DNA of 64,000 nt. Origin: Petaurus breviceps papuanus (Eukaryota > Chordata > Mammalia > Diprotodontia > Petauridae). The notes beneath the pieces are model-generated. The model saw only the letters and a list, made by a program, of their open reading frames with translations, searched no databases and was not told where the DNA came from. Below are positions 51,900 to 62,590 of the stretch, piece by piece; the stretch's first letter is position 1, and each line of letters begins with the position of its first letter. The stretch covers positions 1 through 64,000 of the forward strand of contig JAMXIF010001178.1 of assembly GCA_028583685.1 (NCBI GenBank), read 5' to 3'. A program made the translations under genes and the position numbers.

Positions 51900-53755
51900 T
51901 TCTTAGTTCTAATCCGGAGAAGGAAAAACTGGCACCCAGAGAAGGGAAATCTTTTCCCTAAGGACACAAAGTAAGTCAGTAATGGAGTTGGTATTAGAAC
52001 CAAGGTTTTCTAATTCTCAGTTCAATATTCTTTCTGCCACACCAGGCAATCTTCACAATGTCTTGTGCCATGATTCCTGCCCATGACAATATGCTTGATA
52101 CAAGTCTATTATTCCTATGAACACTGCTCATGAGCCTAGCATTGAAATGGTGAGATGTTATCAGCTCATTCTAGGCTGACTGCTTTACCCCTCCTCTCCT
52201 GCCCCACCTCTACAGAGAATTAACAGTCTGGCTTGGGCTGAGACCCTCAGAGTAAGGCAGCAAGAAGGGGAAATACTACTGTGTTTTAAGGAAAATGGAA
52301 AACAGAAAAAAGTCTCTTTTCAACATATTTTGACTTCTCAGCTGCAAGAAAAAGCCATTTTATTTTCCCCTCAGAAGTTCTGACAGCAATAAAGCTGACA
52401 GCATTCTCAATTTCAAGATTCTCTTATCCAAGGCTCTTCTAGTCACTTAGAGTTGGAATAGATAGCCTCCAAGGTCCCTTCCTTTATTTAAATCTATGAT
52501 CCTATAACATACCATTTCTTTATGAAGGCTAACTCCCACTCTCTGGTCAGAGATCTTTTAAATGACATTTTTCCTTATTTAAGAGGTCAAACTCTCCCAA
52601 GGTTACAATCATACAATAGAATATCAGAGTTGGGAAGAAAGCAGATAGTAGACATAATTAAAATACAGGTCTTCTGAATCCAAATCCAATGCTCTATTAT
52701 AGTATAATTTATTCCTAATCCTACCAACTCCAAGAAACCAAAATATTCCCACCTCCTCAGCAGAGATCTCAGACCTTATCTTGGACATAAACCTTGAAAC
52801 ACCATTCAGCGGGAGCACCTTGGGAAAAGAAAACCAGAATAGGAAAAGCTCACCTCAGGTTTGGAAAGGTCTGGGGTACCCCAACATTCCTCCTACTGAT
52901 ACCAAATGACTCTTGTGACAGTTCCCTGTCCCAGAGAATTTAGTCCCTGTCCCTACAATACCATCACAGCTGGCAGTCTCCTCAACCTCAAAAGGAAATA
53001 CTGTGGGGGAGGAGGGAGGCGACAAGTAGAAGGCATGGTAAAGGGAAAACAGGCACAGGGGGCTGAGTAAATGAGCAAAGGGAGTCAGGCTATCCAGTGT
53101 AGTGGTATGACGAGAGCAAACTGGAAAACATCAGGGAGGAAATTCATGTTCAGATGCTGGCACTGCTAACTAAAGCCCTATTTCCCTCTGCCCTCATAAA
53201 AAGACTGGCTACTGTTCTCCGAGTGCCTCAGTGGACTTTAGCTTGTGCCTACATTGCAACAGTAGGCATACCACTGCTGCTAATTCTCAGCCTCTGCCTG
53301 GGAACAAGGGCAGGGGTTACAAGATATAAGACATTTCTCTGCAAGAAAATGCAGGATTTTTCTGCCTATAAACCCACTACTTTATAGTTGACTTAATTCT
53401 AAGGACTGTGGATAAACCCTTCCATTGTCTTATTTCTAAATGATACCTGTACCTGCTATAATCCTATCTCCCCGCCCCCCAACTCTCCTTTCCCCACTCC
53501 AAAGACTCACTAGGGAAAAGTTTTTCCAGTCTGAGGGGAAATGCTCTCCTAGATATTTCTGGATCCAAGATCCTCATAAATGTATCTACTTTTTTTTCAG
53601 TGAAAACAAAATTCATATCAGTCAGTAAAAATGAGACAAACACAATGCATTTACTCTAATTAGTAGGAGAGTGCCTGTGATACTCATCTCCTTTCACATG
53701 GCAGGTGCCTGGGACACAGAAGTAAAGAGCCACAACCCTTGACCAGAGGAAGGGG
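51900..53755. repeat. Tandem block, unit 2
   Basis: The first 650 bases resemble 54700-55390 (ggagaaggaaaaactggcac; attctttctgccacaccagg; ttctgacagcaataaagctg). The next 700 resemble unit 1. The last 348 bases (53408-53755) are almost identical to 55395-55749. The central unit therefore links the older and newer copies. Confidence 0.7.
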
Positions 53756-54125
53756 GAGGGCATTACAGTAGAAGCACACATCAGTGCTCACGAGTGCCCC
53801 TCACCCCACCAAGACCCCGCTGTAAGTGGGACTGGAACCCCTATGAACACTGGGATCATGGCGGCTCCCCAGCAGTCAGTCACTAGGATGCTTCTGTTCT
53901 GTGGCCCCTCTAATGCTGACCCATAGTGCTCAGATCCTGGGCTTCCAATTCTTTTGAAGAAAGAGGTTCAAGAAGGGATTCCCCAGCAGATTAGCAGGGA
54001 AGCCTCACACTGGGAATAGTGTTATATTTTCCCCATACTTCTGCCCCACCCTTGAAGCCAGGTATCTAGCTGATTCTTCTGTAGTTTTTAAGATTGGGGA
54101 CCAAAGGGCACCTAATGCTCCAGTG

Positions 54126-54250
54126 CATGGGTGGGGAACCTGTGGCCTCAAGGCAACATGTGGCCCTCTAGGTTCTCAAATGTGGTCCTTTGACTGAATC
54201 CAAACTTGTGAAGTTTGTGATAACCTAGAGGGCCACATGTGGCCTCATCT
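54126..54250. mobile_element. Short hAT-like MITE, copy 1
   Basis: Carries the tgggtggggaacctgtggcc end also found at 60872. Its inner arms (ggcaacatgtggccctctag; aacctagagggccacatgtg) are inverted copies, so the element can fold into a hairpin. Confidence 0.6.
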
Positions 54251-54699
54251 GTGCACTAGTGTTTTCACCTGAATTGGTAGTCTTAATATCTGAGTTCAAA
54301 TCTGAGTTCTGTCACTTACTGTCTTTGTGACCTTGGGCAAGTCCCCTAAACTCCCTGGGACTCAGTTTCCTTCCTCTATAAAATGAAGGAATTGAACTAG
54401 ATTATACTGAAAGTCCACTTTTGTCTCTAAATCTATGATCCCATGCATATGATTCCCATGAGTGAATGCTACTCAATGATTATTTATATCCCTTTGTATT
54501 ACTTTATTGTGTATTTGAGTTTTTGTTATAAAACTTTAACATACATAATTTTATTTTAAATACACACTAAGAAAACTATTTGCATAGATTGTTTTGTGAA
54601 AAGAGAAGCATACTTTTACAGAGAAAGTCTGTGTGGGGGGAGGGGCGGGTGATACATAAAATTTGGAAGCATAATATTAGGGAATGGATAGAAAGTCTT

Positions 54700-55749
54700 G
54701 TCTAGTAGAAGGAAAAACTGGCATCCAAGAAGGGAAATGTCTTGCTCAGAGGCTCAAAGTTAACCAGTAATGGCTAGAATTCACCTGATTCCTAGTCCAA
54801 TATTCTTTCTACCACACCAAGCTATCTTCACAATGGCCTGGGCCATGATTCCTACCTATGACAATGACCTTGCTACTAATTATCCCTTTGGATGCTAGTC
54901 AGCCTGGCATTATGGTGATGAGAGGTTATGCCTGCCTCACCCTCATCCTAGGCTGTATCTGACCCATTCCTTTACTCCTCTCATTTCTAAAAAGAATTAA
55001 CAGTCCTTCTCAGACTGAGAGGTTCAAAACATGAAAACATAAAACGGAAAAAGGTCAATTTTCAATATAGATAGATATTGACTCTCCATCTGACACAAGA
55101 AAAAAACCTTTTGTATCTTCCTCAGGAGTTCTGACAGCAATGAAGCCCATGGCCTCATTTCTAAATTTCAAAATTCTCTTAACTAGGATTCCTCTAGACT
55201 CTTAGGTTGGACTTGATGACCAGCAAGGTCCCTGCCATCTTTACTCAGCCTATGACTCATACTGTTTTAGGTAACTACTGCCCTCTTGTGTTTAGTGATT
55301 AGACTACCCCGCCCCCCCAGTCTGGTAAGAGAGACCTTCCTCACTATATGAGAAAGTAAACTTTCCCCCAAATCACAGATCATAGAGTGTCAGAGTGGAT
55401 AAACCCTTCCATTGTCTTATTTCTAAATGATACCTGTACCTGCTATAATCCTATCTCCCTGCCCCCCAACTCTCCTTTCCCCACTCCAAAGACTCACTAA
55501 TTAGGGAAAAGTTTTTCCAGTCTGAGGAGAAATGCCCTCCTAGATATTTCTGGATCCAAGATCCTCATAAATGTATCCACCTTCTTTTTTCAGTGAAAAC
55601 AAAACTCATATCAGTCAGTAAAAATGAGACAAACACAATTCATTTACTCTAATTAGTAGGAGAGTGCCTGTGATACTCATCTCCTTTCACATGGCAGGTG
55701 CCTGGGACACAGAAGTAAAGAGCCATGACCCTTGACCAGAGGAAGGGGG
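54700..55749. repeat. Tandem block, unit 3
   Basis: Its first part matches unit 2 at roughly 80% by eye (agaaggaaaaactggcatcc; gttctgacagcaatgaagcc). The central 850 bases of unit 2 are missing, and it ends with the near-identical 355-bp segment. A reverse MIR follows at 55750-55920. Confidence 0.75.
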
Positions 55750-56342
55750 TCTTCTGGTCCAACCAACTTATTCTGTAGATAGGGAAACTGAGCCTCAGAG
55801 AATTTGTGACTTGCCCAAAGTCACATAATTAGCAGGCCAGAGAGGTGGGATTTGAATTCAGGTTCCCTGATTCCAAATCCAGTGCTCTCCATGACACCAT
55901 GCTTACATCTGCCATCCATGTCTCTGGCCTAGCCTAGGACAGGCTAATACAAACATCCTAGCACAATGAACTGAGGGCATATTGTTGTTGCTGCTGTTCA
56001 CTCCAGGAAAGGATGCTTTCCAGAAAGTTTCTATGGCCTCGCCACAGATGCTAGCAAATACTCAGATATGGTAAGGCCATTCACTGAAAAACAGCTACAG
56101 AACAGGGAAGCTAGAACACTTAATCATCAGCCAGCACACCACTTTGCTCATTGCCATAAGTCCGTGTTTAATTAGGTCAGTAGCTGGAACAAACATAGGA
56201 CAAAGGGCATGGGTTCCATTCCCGTGATCTGTTTCATGTTCAGAGACACACCTCTAAGCTTGCCCAGCACTACCCAGTCACATGCTTGGGTGGGAGAGAT
56301 TGGATGGTTCAATACAATATACCCCAGATGCAAAAACACAAC

Positions 56343-56392
<50 letters not shown>

Positions 56393-56402
56393 NNNNNNNN
56401 NN

Positions 56403-56454
<52 letters not shown>
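56343..56454. repeat. (CT)n microsatellite with a 10-base assembly gap
   Basis: CT repeats run from about 56343 to 56392, then ten N (56393-56402), then CT repeats to 56454. The true length is unknown. It lies within 200 bases of an exon. Confidence 0.97.
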
Positions 56455-56458
<4 letters not shown>

Positions 56459-56634
56459 ATACCCTTCTAATAATGAAGGATGAATTATCAATAGTATCAT
56501 ATATTTATATATACACACACACACATATATATATATACATACATACTTATACATACATTCATAGCATCTGATACTACATAACAGCCCATATAAGGGGTAC
56601 CTTTGAGTTTTAGACCAAGCCTGGGCTGACATAC

Positions 56635-56719
56635 CTTCTTGTGAAGGAACCAGGACAGGTGAGTTTCTTATCTTTTGGTACCTTTTTTTCCACTTCAAAA
56701 TCTTCAGGCAGAGTAAGAT
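56635..56719 (-). CDS. CCDC187: Exon, charged linker LTLPEDFEVEKKVPKDKK
   Basis: The exon is 85 nt: two bases, 27 codons, two bases. The peptide starts LTLPEDFEVEKKVPKDKK and ends CPGSFTR. The acceptor (gtctctcttttccaaag) is strong and the donor (AAGAAG|gtatgt) is strong. The phase 2 end plus T from the 41.1-kb exon makes a serine codon across a roughly 15.5-kb intron. Another frame is also open but would run into a stop in the next exon, so this frame is chosen. Confidence 0.72.
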
Positions 56720-57265
56720 CTTTGGAAAAGAGAGACAAGGGGAAGATATAATTATACCTGGTTCCAAAGTTAATAGGATTAAGGAGTAAAAATAAAAGGA
56801 ATCCTATATGTAGGTGGGAAAGAGGGAAAATGCTCTCCCCAAAACTATGTTTATTACAAAAATTACTTTTGTATAAGTTAACAAATTCATACAGATGTGG
56901 ACTTATTTTTTTCTCTTGATCAACTTTTCAGTGTCTTATAGCCACAATCCATAGCTAGAAGAAAAGCATTAAAGTGATAGCATGAGGTATCAGAGAGTTT
57001 GGATTTTAGGCTCCATCCCTTCCCCAACCCAGAAGCTAAAAAATTACCTGTTTCTTTTTAGGAAAGGGGAAAACAGTTATTGGTGGTACAGAAATGAAAT
57101 AGAGTTGCAGGGAGACACAAGGTTAGGTAAATGTATGGATTTCCATGCCTTTATGTTTACTTTTCTAGAGACAATTACTTTAGAGGTTCAAGTCTTTATT
57201 ATGAATCATTCATCTGTGACCATTTGGAAGGGAAAAACATTTCCATAAAGACATGCAAATTTTAC

Positions 57266-57305
57266 CCATCTTGGAGGGTGGGGTTTGGGGGGAAGATGTT
57301 AGGCT
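57266..57305 (-). CDS. CCDC187: Micro-exon, SLTSSPQTPPSKM
   Basis: The exon is 40 nt: 13 codons reading SLTSSPQTPPSKM plus one base. Donor GATGG|gtaaaa is good; acceptor aagctgacag is modest. I looked for it because the flanking exons need an insert that starts in phase 0 and ends in phase 1; this segment does exactly that and keeps the Ser/Pro-rich character of the large exon. The junction G+AT gives an aspartate codon with the next exon. Confidence 0.5.
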
Positions 57306-57373
57306 CTGTCAGCTTGATTAGGTGCTTATGTATTCCGTTTCAAATAATTAGCTTTGCAAAAAGTAGGAATAGT

Positions 57374-57525
57374 GGGGCGGCCAGGTAGTACAGTGAGTAA
57401 GAGCACCGGCCCCAGTGTCGGGATGACCTGAAGTATCTAATCCAGGCTCAGACACTTAGCATCCACCCAGAAACACCTGGCCGTGTAACCTTGAGCAAGT
57501 TACTTAACCCTGATTGCTTAAAAAC
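57374..57525 (+). mobile_element. SINE family B
   Basis: Plus copy next to the 57.3-kb exon. The flanks carry aaaagtaggaatag on both sides (about 57359-57372 and 57528-57541), a target duplication. The ends are placed to within a few bases. Confidence 0.83.
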
Positions 57526-58067
57526 AAAAAAGTAGGAATAGAACCATAATTGGTATACTTGGTTTTTGTCCTTTTCTGGTACTATTTCAGTTATAATATT
57601 TATTAGAAGTAAATAACTACTCTGTCCCATTGAAGTGAAACAAGAAGGGGCTTCTGCCTCCTTTTTAGGTCCAAAGGATATGTGTTACTTGAGTATTTGT
57701 GGAGCCAGAAGAAGACAATGAGACTAAATAAATGTGCTGTGGAGACAATTTGATTTCATTTTATGCCCTAACATGTTTATTTGGTTTGTCAGATCAACTA
57801 GCCTATGGGTTTCCATAATAAATATTTGTTGAATATGATGAAGCACCTACCTGTGTACAGTGCAAAAGAAAAGTTTTCCCTCAGCAAGCAAAGTACACAA
57901 GGAGGAAAAAGATTTTAAGATTTATTAAAGTTTATTATTTACTTAAGGTTAAAGGCTATATTCCATGGAATCTAGTCATAAGATAAGACATAAATACATA
58001 TAACTATAAATTCCAGAGACATGTTCCAATATAGATGTGATCTTGGCTATTGCAGTATTTTCTGTCT

Positions 58068-58228
58068 TTTTTTTTCTTTTTGGAGGGGGCAAGTAGGGCA
58101 ATTGGGGTTATGTGATTTGCTGAAGGTCACACAGCTTGTAAGTGTTAAGTGTCTTAGGTCGAATTTGAACCCAGATCTTCCTGACTCCAGGGCCAGTGCT
58201 GTATTCACTGCACCACCCAGTTACCCTT
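58068..58228 (-). mobile_element. SINE family A
   Basis: Reverse copy with the usual box sequence. It lies immediately before the purine tract at 58238. Confidence 0.82.
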
Positions 58229-58237
58229 TCTGCCTCT

Positions 58238-58416
58238 TTTGAAAAAAGGAAAGGGAAAGGGAAAGGGGAAGGGAAACGGAAAGGGAAAGGGAAAGGGAAA
58301 GGAAAGGGAAGGGAAGGGAAGGGAAGGGAAGGGAAGGGAAGGGAAGGGAAGGAAGAGAAAGAGAGAGAAAGAGAGAGGGAGGAAGGAAGGAAGGAAGGAA
58401 GGAAGGAAGGAAGGAA

Positions 58417-58502
<86 letters not shown>

Positions 58503-58511
58503 AAAGGAAAG
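58238..58511. repeat. Long purine tract with changing repeat unit
   Basis: About 274 bases of A/G on the plus strand, with a single C near 58277. The unit changes along the tract: GGGAAA, then GGGAA, then a short AGAG-rich join, then GGAA, then GAAA. It lies about 220 bases from the 58.7-kb exon, in the intron. Confidence 0.96.
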
Positions 58512-58728
58512 AGTCTACAATAGTTTATCCATCCTTTAGAAAAAAATATTTGTATTAATGTTTTTTAAATGAGACTCAGATTTGTAGTTTCTTTAAACTT
58601 TTGTTTTCACTCTATAGACTCTCAATTTCACATATGTGAAGTATCTAGATATAAACTGAATTCCTGCCCCTGTTTTTTAAACTGATAAACGTCAAAAAGT
58701 GTTCTACTCAACTGTGGCTAGTATAGAC

Positions 58729-59413
58729 CTTTTTGGGCCTAGGTTGCTGTGCCTCATCAGGGCAAGGACTTTGTTGCTCATTCAATCTTGGGCTTCTGTA
58801 GGATAACATTTCATCACGTTCAGCAGGACTGAGAAGGACGACTGGGATCTTTCTTTCCACTTCCACTCCATCTTTTCCACTTTCCTGTGCCATCTGTTTC
58901 TCTCTGCCACCGAGGGACTCCATTGCTTCTGGTTCAGGACTTCCAGGGGTTCCCAAGGCAGTTAGGCTGGAAGTCTGCCCAAGTATAAGAGCACAAGACG
59001 ATTGTGCTGCCGCGGGGGGGCACTCCTGAACTGGTGAGGCAGCACTGCTTTGTCCATCCATGCACTTCTCAGGCTTGTCACTGGGTGTGCCGGACATTCC
59101 TGGGAGGTTTAACTTCTCCGTCAAAAATTCAATTCTATCCTTCAGCACCTGAGCAGTGACCTCAAGAATACGAATCCTGGCCTGATTTTGTTGGAAGGGC
59201 ATAGGGTTTGACTCTTTGCTAGGAGCCGCAGAAACCTGAGTCTTCTCCAAGTTTTCAACCTGACTTGACTGAAGATTCAAAACTGGAAGTAAAGGGCTAG
59301 GGTCTTGCTGTTTCAAGGGTCCAGGGGATATGCTCATGGAAACAGGCCAAGGGTGGCTAACCCCACTTTCAGAAGCACTGGTTGTAACTGGAGTTTTAGT
59401 ATCATGGGAAGTT
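58729..59413 (-). CDS. CCDC187: Large Ser/Pro-rich exon with short coiled-coil segment
   Basis: This is the longest exon: 685 nt, one base plus 228 codons, open throughout. The first third is Ser/Thr/Pro-rich (for example TTSASESGVSHPW). Then comes a likely short coiled coil, RIRILEVTAQVLKDRIEFLT followed by EKLNLPG, then a second low-complexity Ser/Glu/Pro stretch ending QQPRPKK. The acceptor has a long pyrimidine tract (ccccttgtatttgaacag). The donor AAAAAG|gtctat is weak after the GT but is the only GT nearby, and its phase 0 suits the next exon. The first in-frame ATG lies across the acceptor and is not a translation start. The composition is like the disordered linkers of centrosomal scaffold proteins. 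Confidence 0.85.
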
Positions 59414-59725
59414 CTGTTCAAATACAAGGGGAAAATAATTGAAAAGAAAAGCCTTCAAATGATAACCAATAACAATAACAAACAATTCAAACTCACATAA
59501 CACTTGAAAGTTTACCAAAAGTGCTTTCCTAGGCTCTGTCTTCCTCAGTTTCTTTAACTACATAAATGGGGATAATAATAGCACCTATCTCTCCCCAGGT
59601 TGTTGTGGGGATCAAATGAGATACAGTTTTTGTAAAGCACTGGGACATACTAGATGCTATTAAAATATTATTATCCCCCATTTTCACATAACCTAGAGCT
59701 TGAGGTCCAAAGAAATTATGTGACT

Positions 59726-59878
59726 CAGGGTGGCTAGGTGGCACAGTGAATCTCTAGAGCACCGGCCCTAGAGTCAGGAGGACCTGAGTTCAAATCTGGC
59801 CTCAAACACTTAACACTTACTAGCCATGTGACCTTTGGCAAGTCACTTAACCCCAGTTGCCCCTCCAAAAAGAAAAAA
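59726..59878 (+). mobile_element. SINE family A inserted in a MIR
   Basis: The 17-bp duplication aaagaaattatgtgact lies at 59709-59725 and 59879-59895. The reverse MIR continues on both sides, which shows the MIR was there first. Confidence 0.9.
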
Positions 59879-60871
59879 AAAGAAATTATGTGACTTTCCC
59901 AGGGTCACAGACAATAAAAGTCAAAACCAGCCTTCAAACCCAGGTTCCCTGAATCTAAGTCCAATGTCTTTTCTTTTTTTTTTTTTAAAGACTGAGCCTG
60001 TGATTTCATTGCTGAGCTGAAGTGATGAGGAAACCCCCTCTGCCAAAGCAGATCAACAACTGTTGGGTGCCTGGAGTTACCAAGAAGGGGCTTGCTCAGG
60101 GTCCCAGAAGTCTAACTTGGACCCAGGTCTTCTTGATTCCAAGGCCAACTTCCTATTCATCATGCAACATGGCCTCTCTCCAACGTTCTTTCCACTATCC
60201 TGTGCTCTTCATTAGTTTTTCTTTAGGGAGTTGGGGGTTGGAGCTATGGATCTGAATACTGTGCATGATGTCAGATATCAACTGTTCTTTGTTATAAGGG
60301 AAATATCACTCACTGCACATGTACACAAGAGTCAGGGTTATATTCTATCTGGGAATGACTGCTGTAAAATAGTATCAGTCAGACTTTTTAAAAAAAATTA
60401 AAAGGAGCTTGTTTCAGTTAATACTTTAAAACAAAAAGGTTTCATGAACATGCCAGAGAAATGCTTTCTGGCTTTGAGACTGTCAGAAGTCATTCAGTCA
60501 ATAAACATTTATCAAACACCTACTATGAGCCAAGCACTGGGGATACAGTAGGCAATAAGGCAAAAATGAAAGTCTCTCCTCTCAAGGAGCTCATAATTGA
60601 ATGGAGGAGACAACATGGGCATACGAAAATCCAAAAGAAAGGAAAATTGAGAGAAATTCCCTATTACTGGAGATCCTGGGGAAGTCAAGCCTCTGCTAAA
60701 GAAAAAGTCATGATGGAGCCTCTGAAGAACAAAGAAAACCATCTATAATTTCCTGAGAAATGAGAGATGCAGGTTTTAAGCTACACATATACCAGCCTAG
60801 ATCACTGAGGAAGACAGAAGAGACAGTCAGACCATGGGAGAGAAAGACCCAGAGAAATGAACTGTACCATG

Positions 60872-61078
60872 CAGGGGTGGGGAACCTGTGGCCTCAAGGC
60901 CACATGTGGCCCTCTAGGTCCTCAAGTTCAGCCCTTTGATTGAATCCAAACTTCACAGAACAAATCCCCTTAATAAAAGGTTTTTTTTTTCTGTAAAACT
61001 TGGACTCAGTCAAAAATCCAACACCCAAGGACCTAAAAGGCCACATGTAGCCTCAGGACCACAGGTTCCCCACCCCTG
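60872..61078. mobile_element. hAT-like MITE, 207 bp
   Basis: The ends are inverted copies for at least 20 bases (caggggtggggaacctgtgg). The flanking 8-mers gtaccatg and gtccagag do not match well, so the target duplication has decayed or the assignment is loose. It has no coding capacity. A related copy is at 54126. Confidence 0.75.
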
Positions 61079-61192
61079 GTCCAGAGTAAAGAGCAGAGAG
61101 GCAGCTCTTGTCTGGAATGCTGTTTTCCTTCATTCTCAAAGGTGCCAGACATCTCAATCTTTGTGTCCAATCCAATACCAGTCTACTCCTAC

Positions 61193-61252
61193 CTGGGCTG
61201 TGGTGGGGATCTGTTAGTTCAAAACCATAGTGTTCTCTTGAAACAAAAAGGG
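61193..61252 (-). CDS. CCDC187: Small exon, LFVSREHYGFELTDPHHSP
   Basis: This 60-nt exon holds two bases, 19 codons and one base. The acceptor is very strong (tgccttcttttcttcag) and the donor is strong (CCCAG|gtagga). The phase 1 donor of the 62.5-kb exon supplies G, which with CC makes an alanine codon at the junction. The translated peptide is LFVSREHYGFELTDPHHSP, which I do not recognise as a domain. Its phase 1 end does not match the best acceptor of the large exon at 59413; see findings. Confidence 0.62.
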
Positions 61253-61354
61253 CTGAAGAAAAGAAGGCAGCCCCACTCTTAGGGCTGGGTTTGGACAACA
61301 AACAAGATCTTAGGACATTTTCTATTTGTTTAAAGAGTGTAATCTGAATTTTAC

Positions 61355-61399
61355 CTAAGGAGGAAGAAGAGGTTTTCTCTTCATTCTGTTTCCATTTCT
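61355..61399 (-). CDS. CCDC187: Doubtful small exon, Ser/Lys-rich
   Basis: The candidate is 45 nt, two bases plus 14 codons plus one base, reading KWKQNEEKTSSSSL. Its phases fit both neighbours (phase 1 in, phase 1 out), so the model works with or without it. The donor TTAG|gtaaaa is good, but the acceptor gaatgacag lacks a pyrimidine tract. It could be an alternative exon or chance. Transcript reads across 61252-62518 would settle it. Confidence 0.33.
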   Translation of the reverse strand, partial: RNGNRMKRKPLLPP

Positions 61400-61639
61400 C
61401 TGTCATTCTATTTCCCATTTAAAAATTGATATGATAGCTTTCAAACCCTCCAATTTCATCACTGAGAAACAAAGTTCCAGATGTTTCTTCATTCTTACAC
61501 GTTTAGAAGCCAAGCAACAAGATGTATGTGTCATTGACAGAGTTTGAAAATTTAGACATCTGAGCACTGGTCTAAGTTTAAATTCTCCCAAGCCAACTCT
61601 TGACAAGGCTCCCTTTCTGATTCATGCCTCTGGAATGCC

Positions 61640-62500
61640 CTCACTACGGCACATGAGACAGAGGGAGAGTTCCTTCTGCAGCTTTCCTAACCCTTAAGGA
61701 GTCATGTATGTGACTTTTTGAGCCTTCTCTCTCTGACTTCCTATATCCAGCCACTTACTAATTGCTGTTAATTCCATGTTGGTATTCTTTCTCATAACCA
61801 CTTCTTCTCTCTATTCCCCCTGCTTCTGCCTTCCCATATTTCCACTTATTTATTCTTTGCAATAGTGTCCTACAGGCCTTCCCTCCTATCTACTTCCTTC
61901 TTGCTCAACTTGTCTTTTGTACTGTTGTCAGAATAATCTTTCTTCTGCCCTGTTTGGTCGTGTCTTCCCTCTGTTGAAAGATCTGCTGTCCAAGTGTTCC
62001 TTTGTCTGGAATTCAAAGACCTTCACCATCTGGCCCCATCCTTCCTTTGTAGCCTTCTCCTATGACTCCCCATCCTCAGGACCTCTCATGTTTAAGACAA
62101 ATTTGACTTGTTTCTCTTTCCCAAACGTACCACACATCTTTCTCCCTGCCTCCATTCCTTTTTTTCATGCTATTCCCAATGCCCAGAATCTCTTCTCACC
62201 TTGCCTGCCTAATCCTTCCCCCATTCTTTAAAGCTCAACTCACATCCTACCTCCTCTACAGAGCTGTTCCTGATCCTCTAGGTTACCCACCCCCACCTTG
62301 GACCTCACTTACATTTGGCTTTGTACCTCACTAATGCATACAGTGTTGTACATCATAATTATCTGTTATTTGTGTCATCCTCTTGTTAAAACCAACAATT
62401 TCATGTGGGCAGGGCTAAACAGCTTATCTAATCTTGTATGTCCCACAGTACTCTGAACACAATAGGCACTCAATAAATGTTTGCTTTATACACACCTGTC
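61640..62500 (+). mobile_element. L2-type 3' end
   Basis: Typical L2 order: aaagaccttcaccatctggc, gctattcccaatgcccagaa, tacagagctgttcctgatcc and actcaataaatgtttgcttt. It stops just short of the exon at 62518. Confidence 0.75.
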
Positions 62501-62517
62501 TTGAAGTTCTTTGTTAC

Positions 62518-62590
62518 CTAGCACAGTACCAAATGCCTGCTTTTCATGCTCCAGAGCTGCCTCCCTTTGTCTTTCCTTGGCTTCCTGGGC
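62518..62590 (-). CDS. CCDC187: Exon, Glu/Lys/Ala-rich helix (most 5' exon found)
   Basis: The exon has 24 codons starting in phase 0 and ending in phase 1. The protein begins AQEAKERQREAALEHEKQAF, a charged helix typical of a coiled coil. It is bounded by a good acceptor (ttcttcccacctag) and a good donor (CTAG|gtaaca). The other two frames contain stops, which fixes the frame. Its first codon needs an upstream exon that I did not find before the window ends at 64000, so the gene continues beyond the window. Family membership rests on splicing into the later exons, not on this short piece alone. Confidence 0.7.

Larger units (their letters stand above)
41095..56634. other. 15.5-kb intron with LTR, MITEs and tandem block
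   Basis: Elements listed separately aside, it contains an ATC/ATG triplet run (41849-41887), reverse MIRs (42040-42170, 42700-42910), an L1-like T/C-rich reverse piece (43840-44100), MIRs at 45400-45690 and 45830-46020, an L1 3' end (46080-46345), an L2 3' end (46775-47480) and a short tandem duplication (about 29 bases twice, 48785-48837). The stretches 44110-45390 and 47490-48190 show nothing recognisable. The exons on either side join in phase, so no exon is required here. Confidence 0.5.
59414..61192. other. Intron with MIRs, SINE, MITE; a missing exon is possible
   Basis: Contains a reverse MIR (about 59530-59960) split by a SINE A, a second MIR-like piece (59990-60180), an L2-type 3' end (about 60485-60620) and a MITE (60872-61078). 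The phase mismatch between flanking exons suggests a short exon here that I did not find, or a different acceptor. Confidence 0.45.

Noticed and set aside
56209-56767. Open frames across the N gap
   Set aside because: These are CT/GA repeat translations that include undetermined bases. Only 56635-56719 is kept as an exon, in another frame.
58196-58558. 120-codon Lys/Gly/Glu-rich open frame
   Set aside because: It translates the purine repeat tract.
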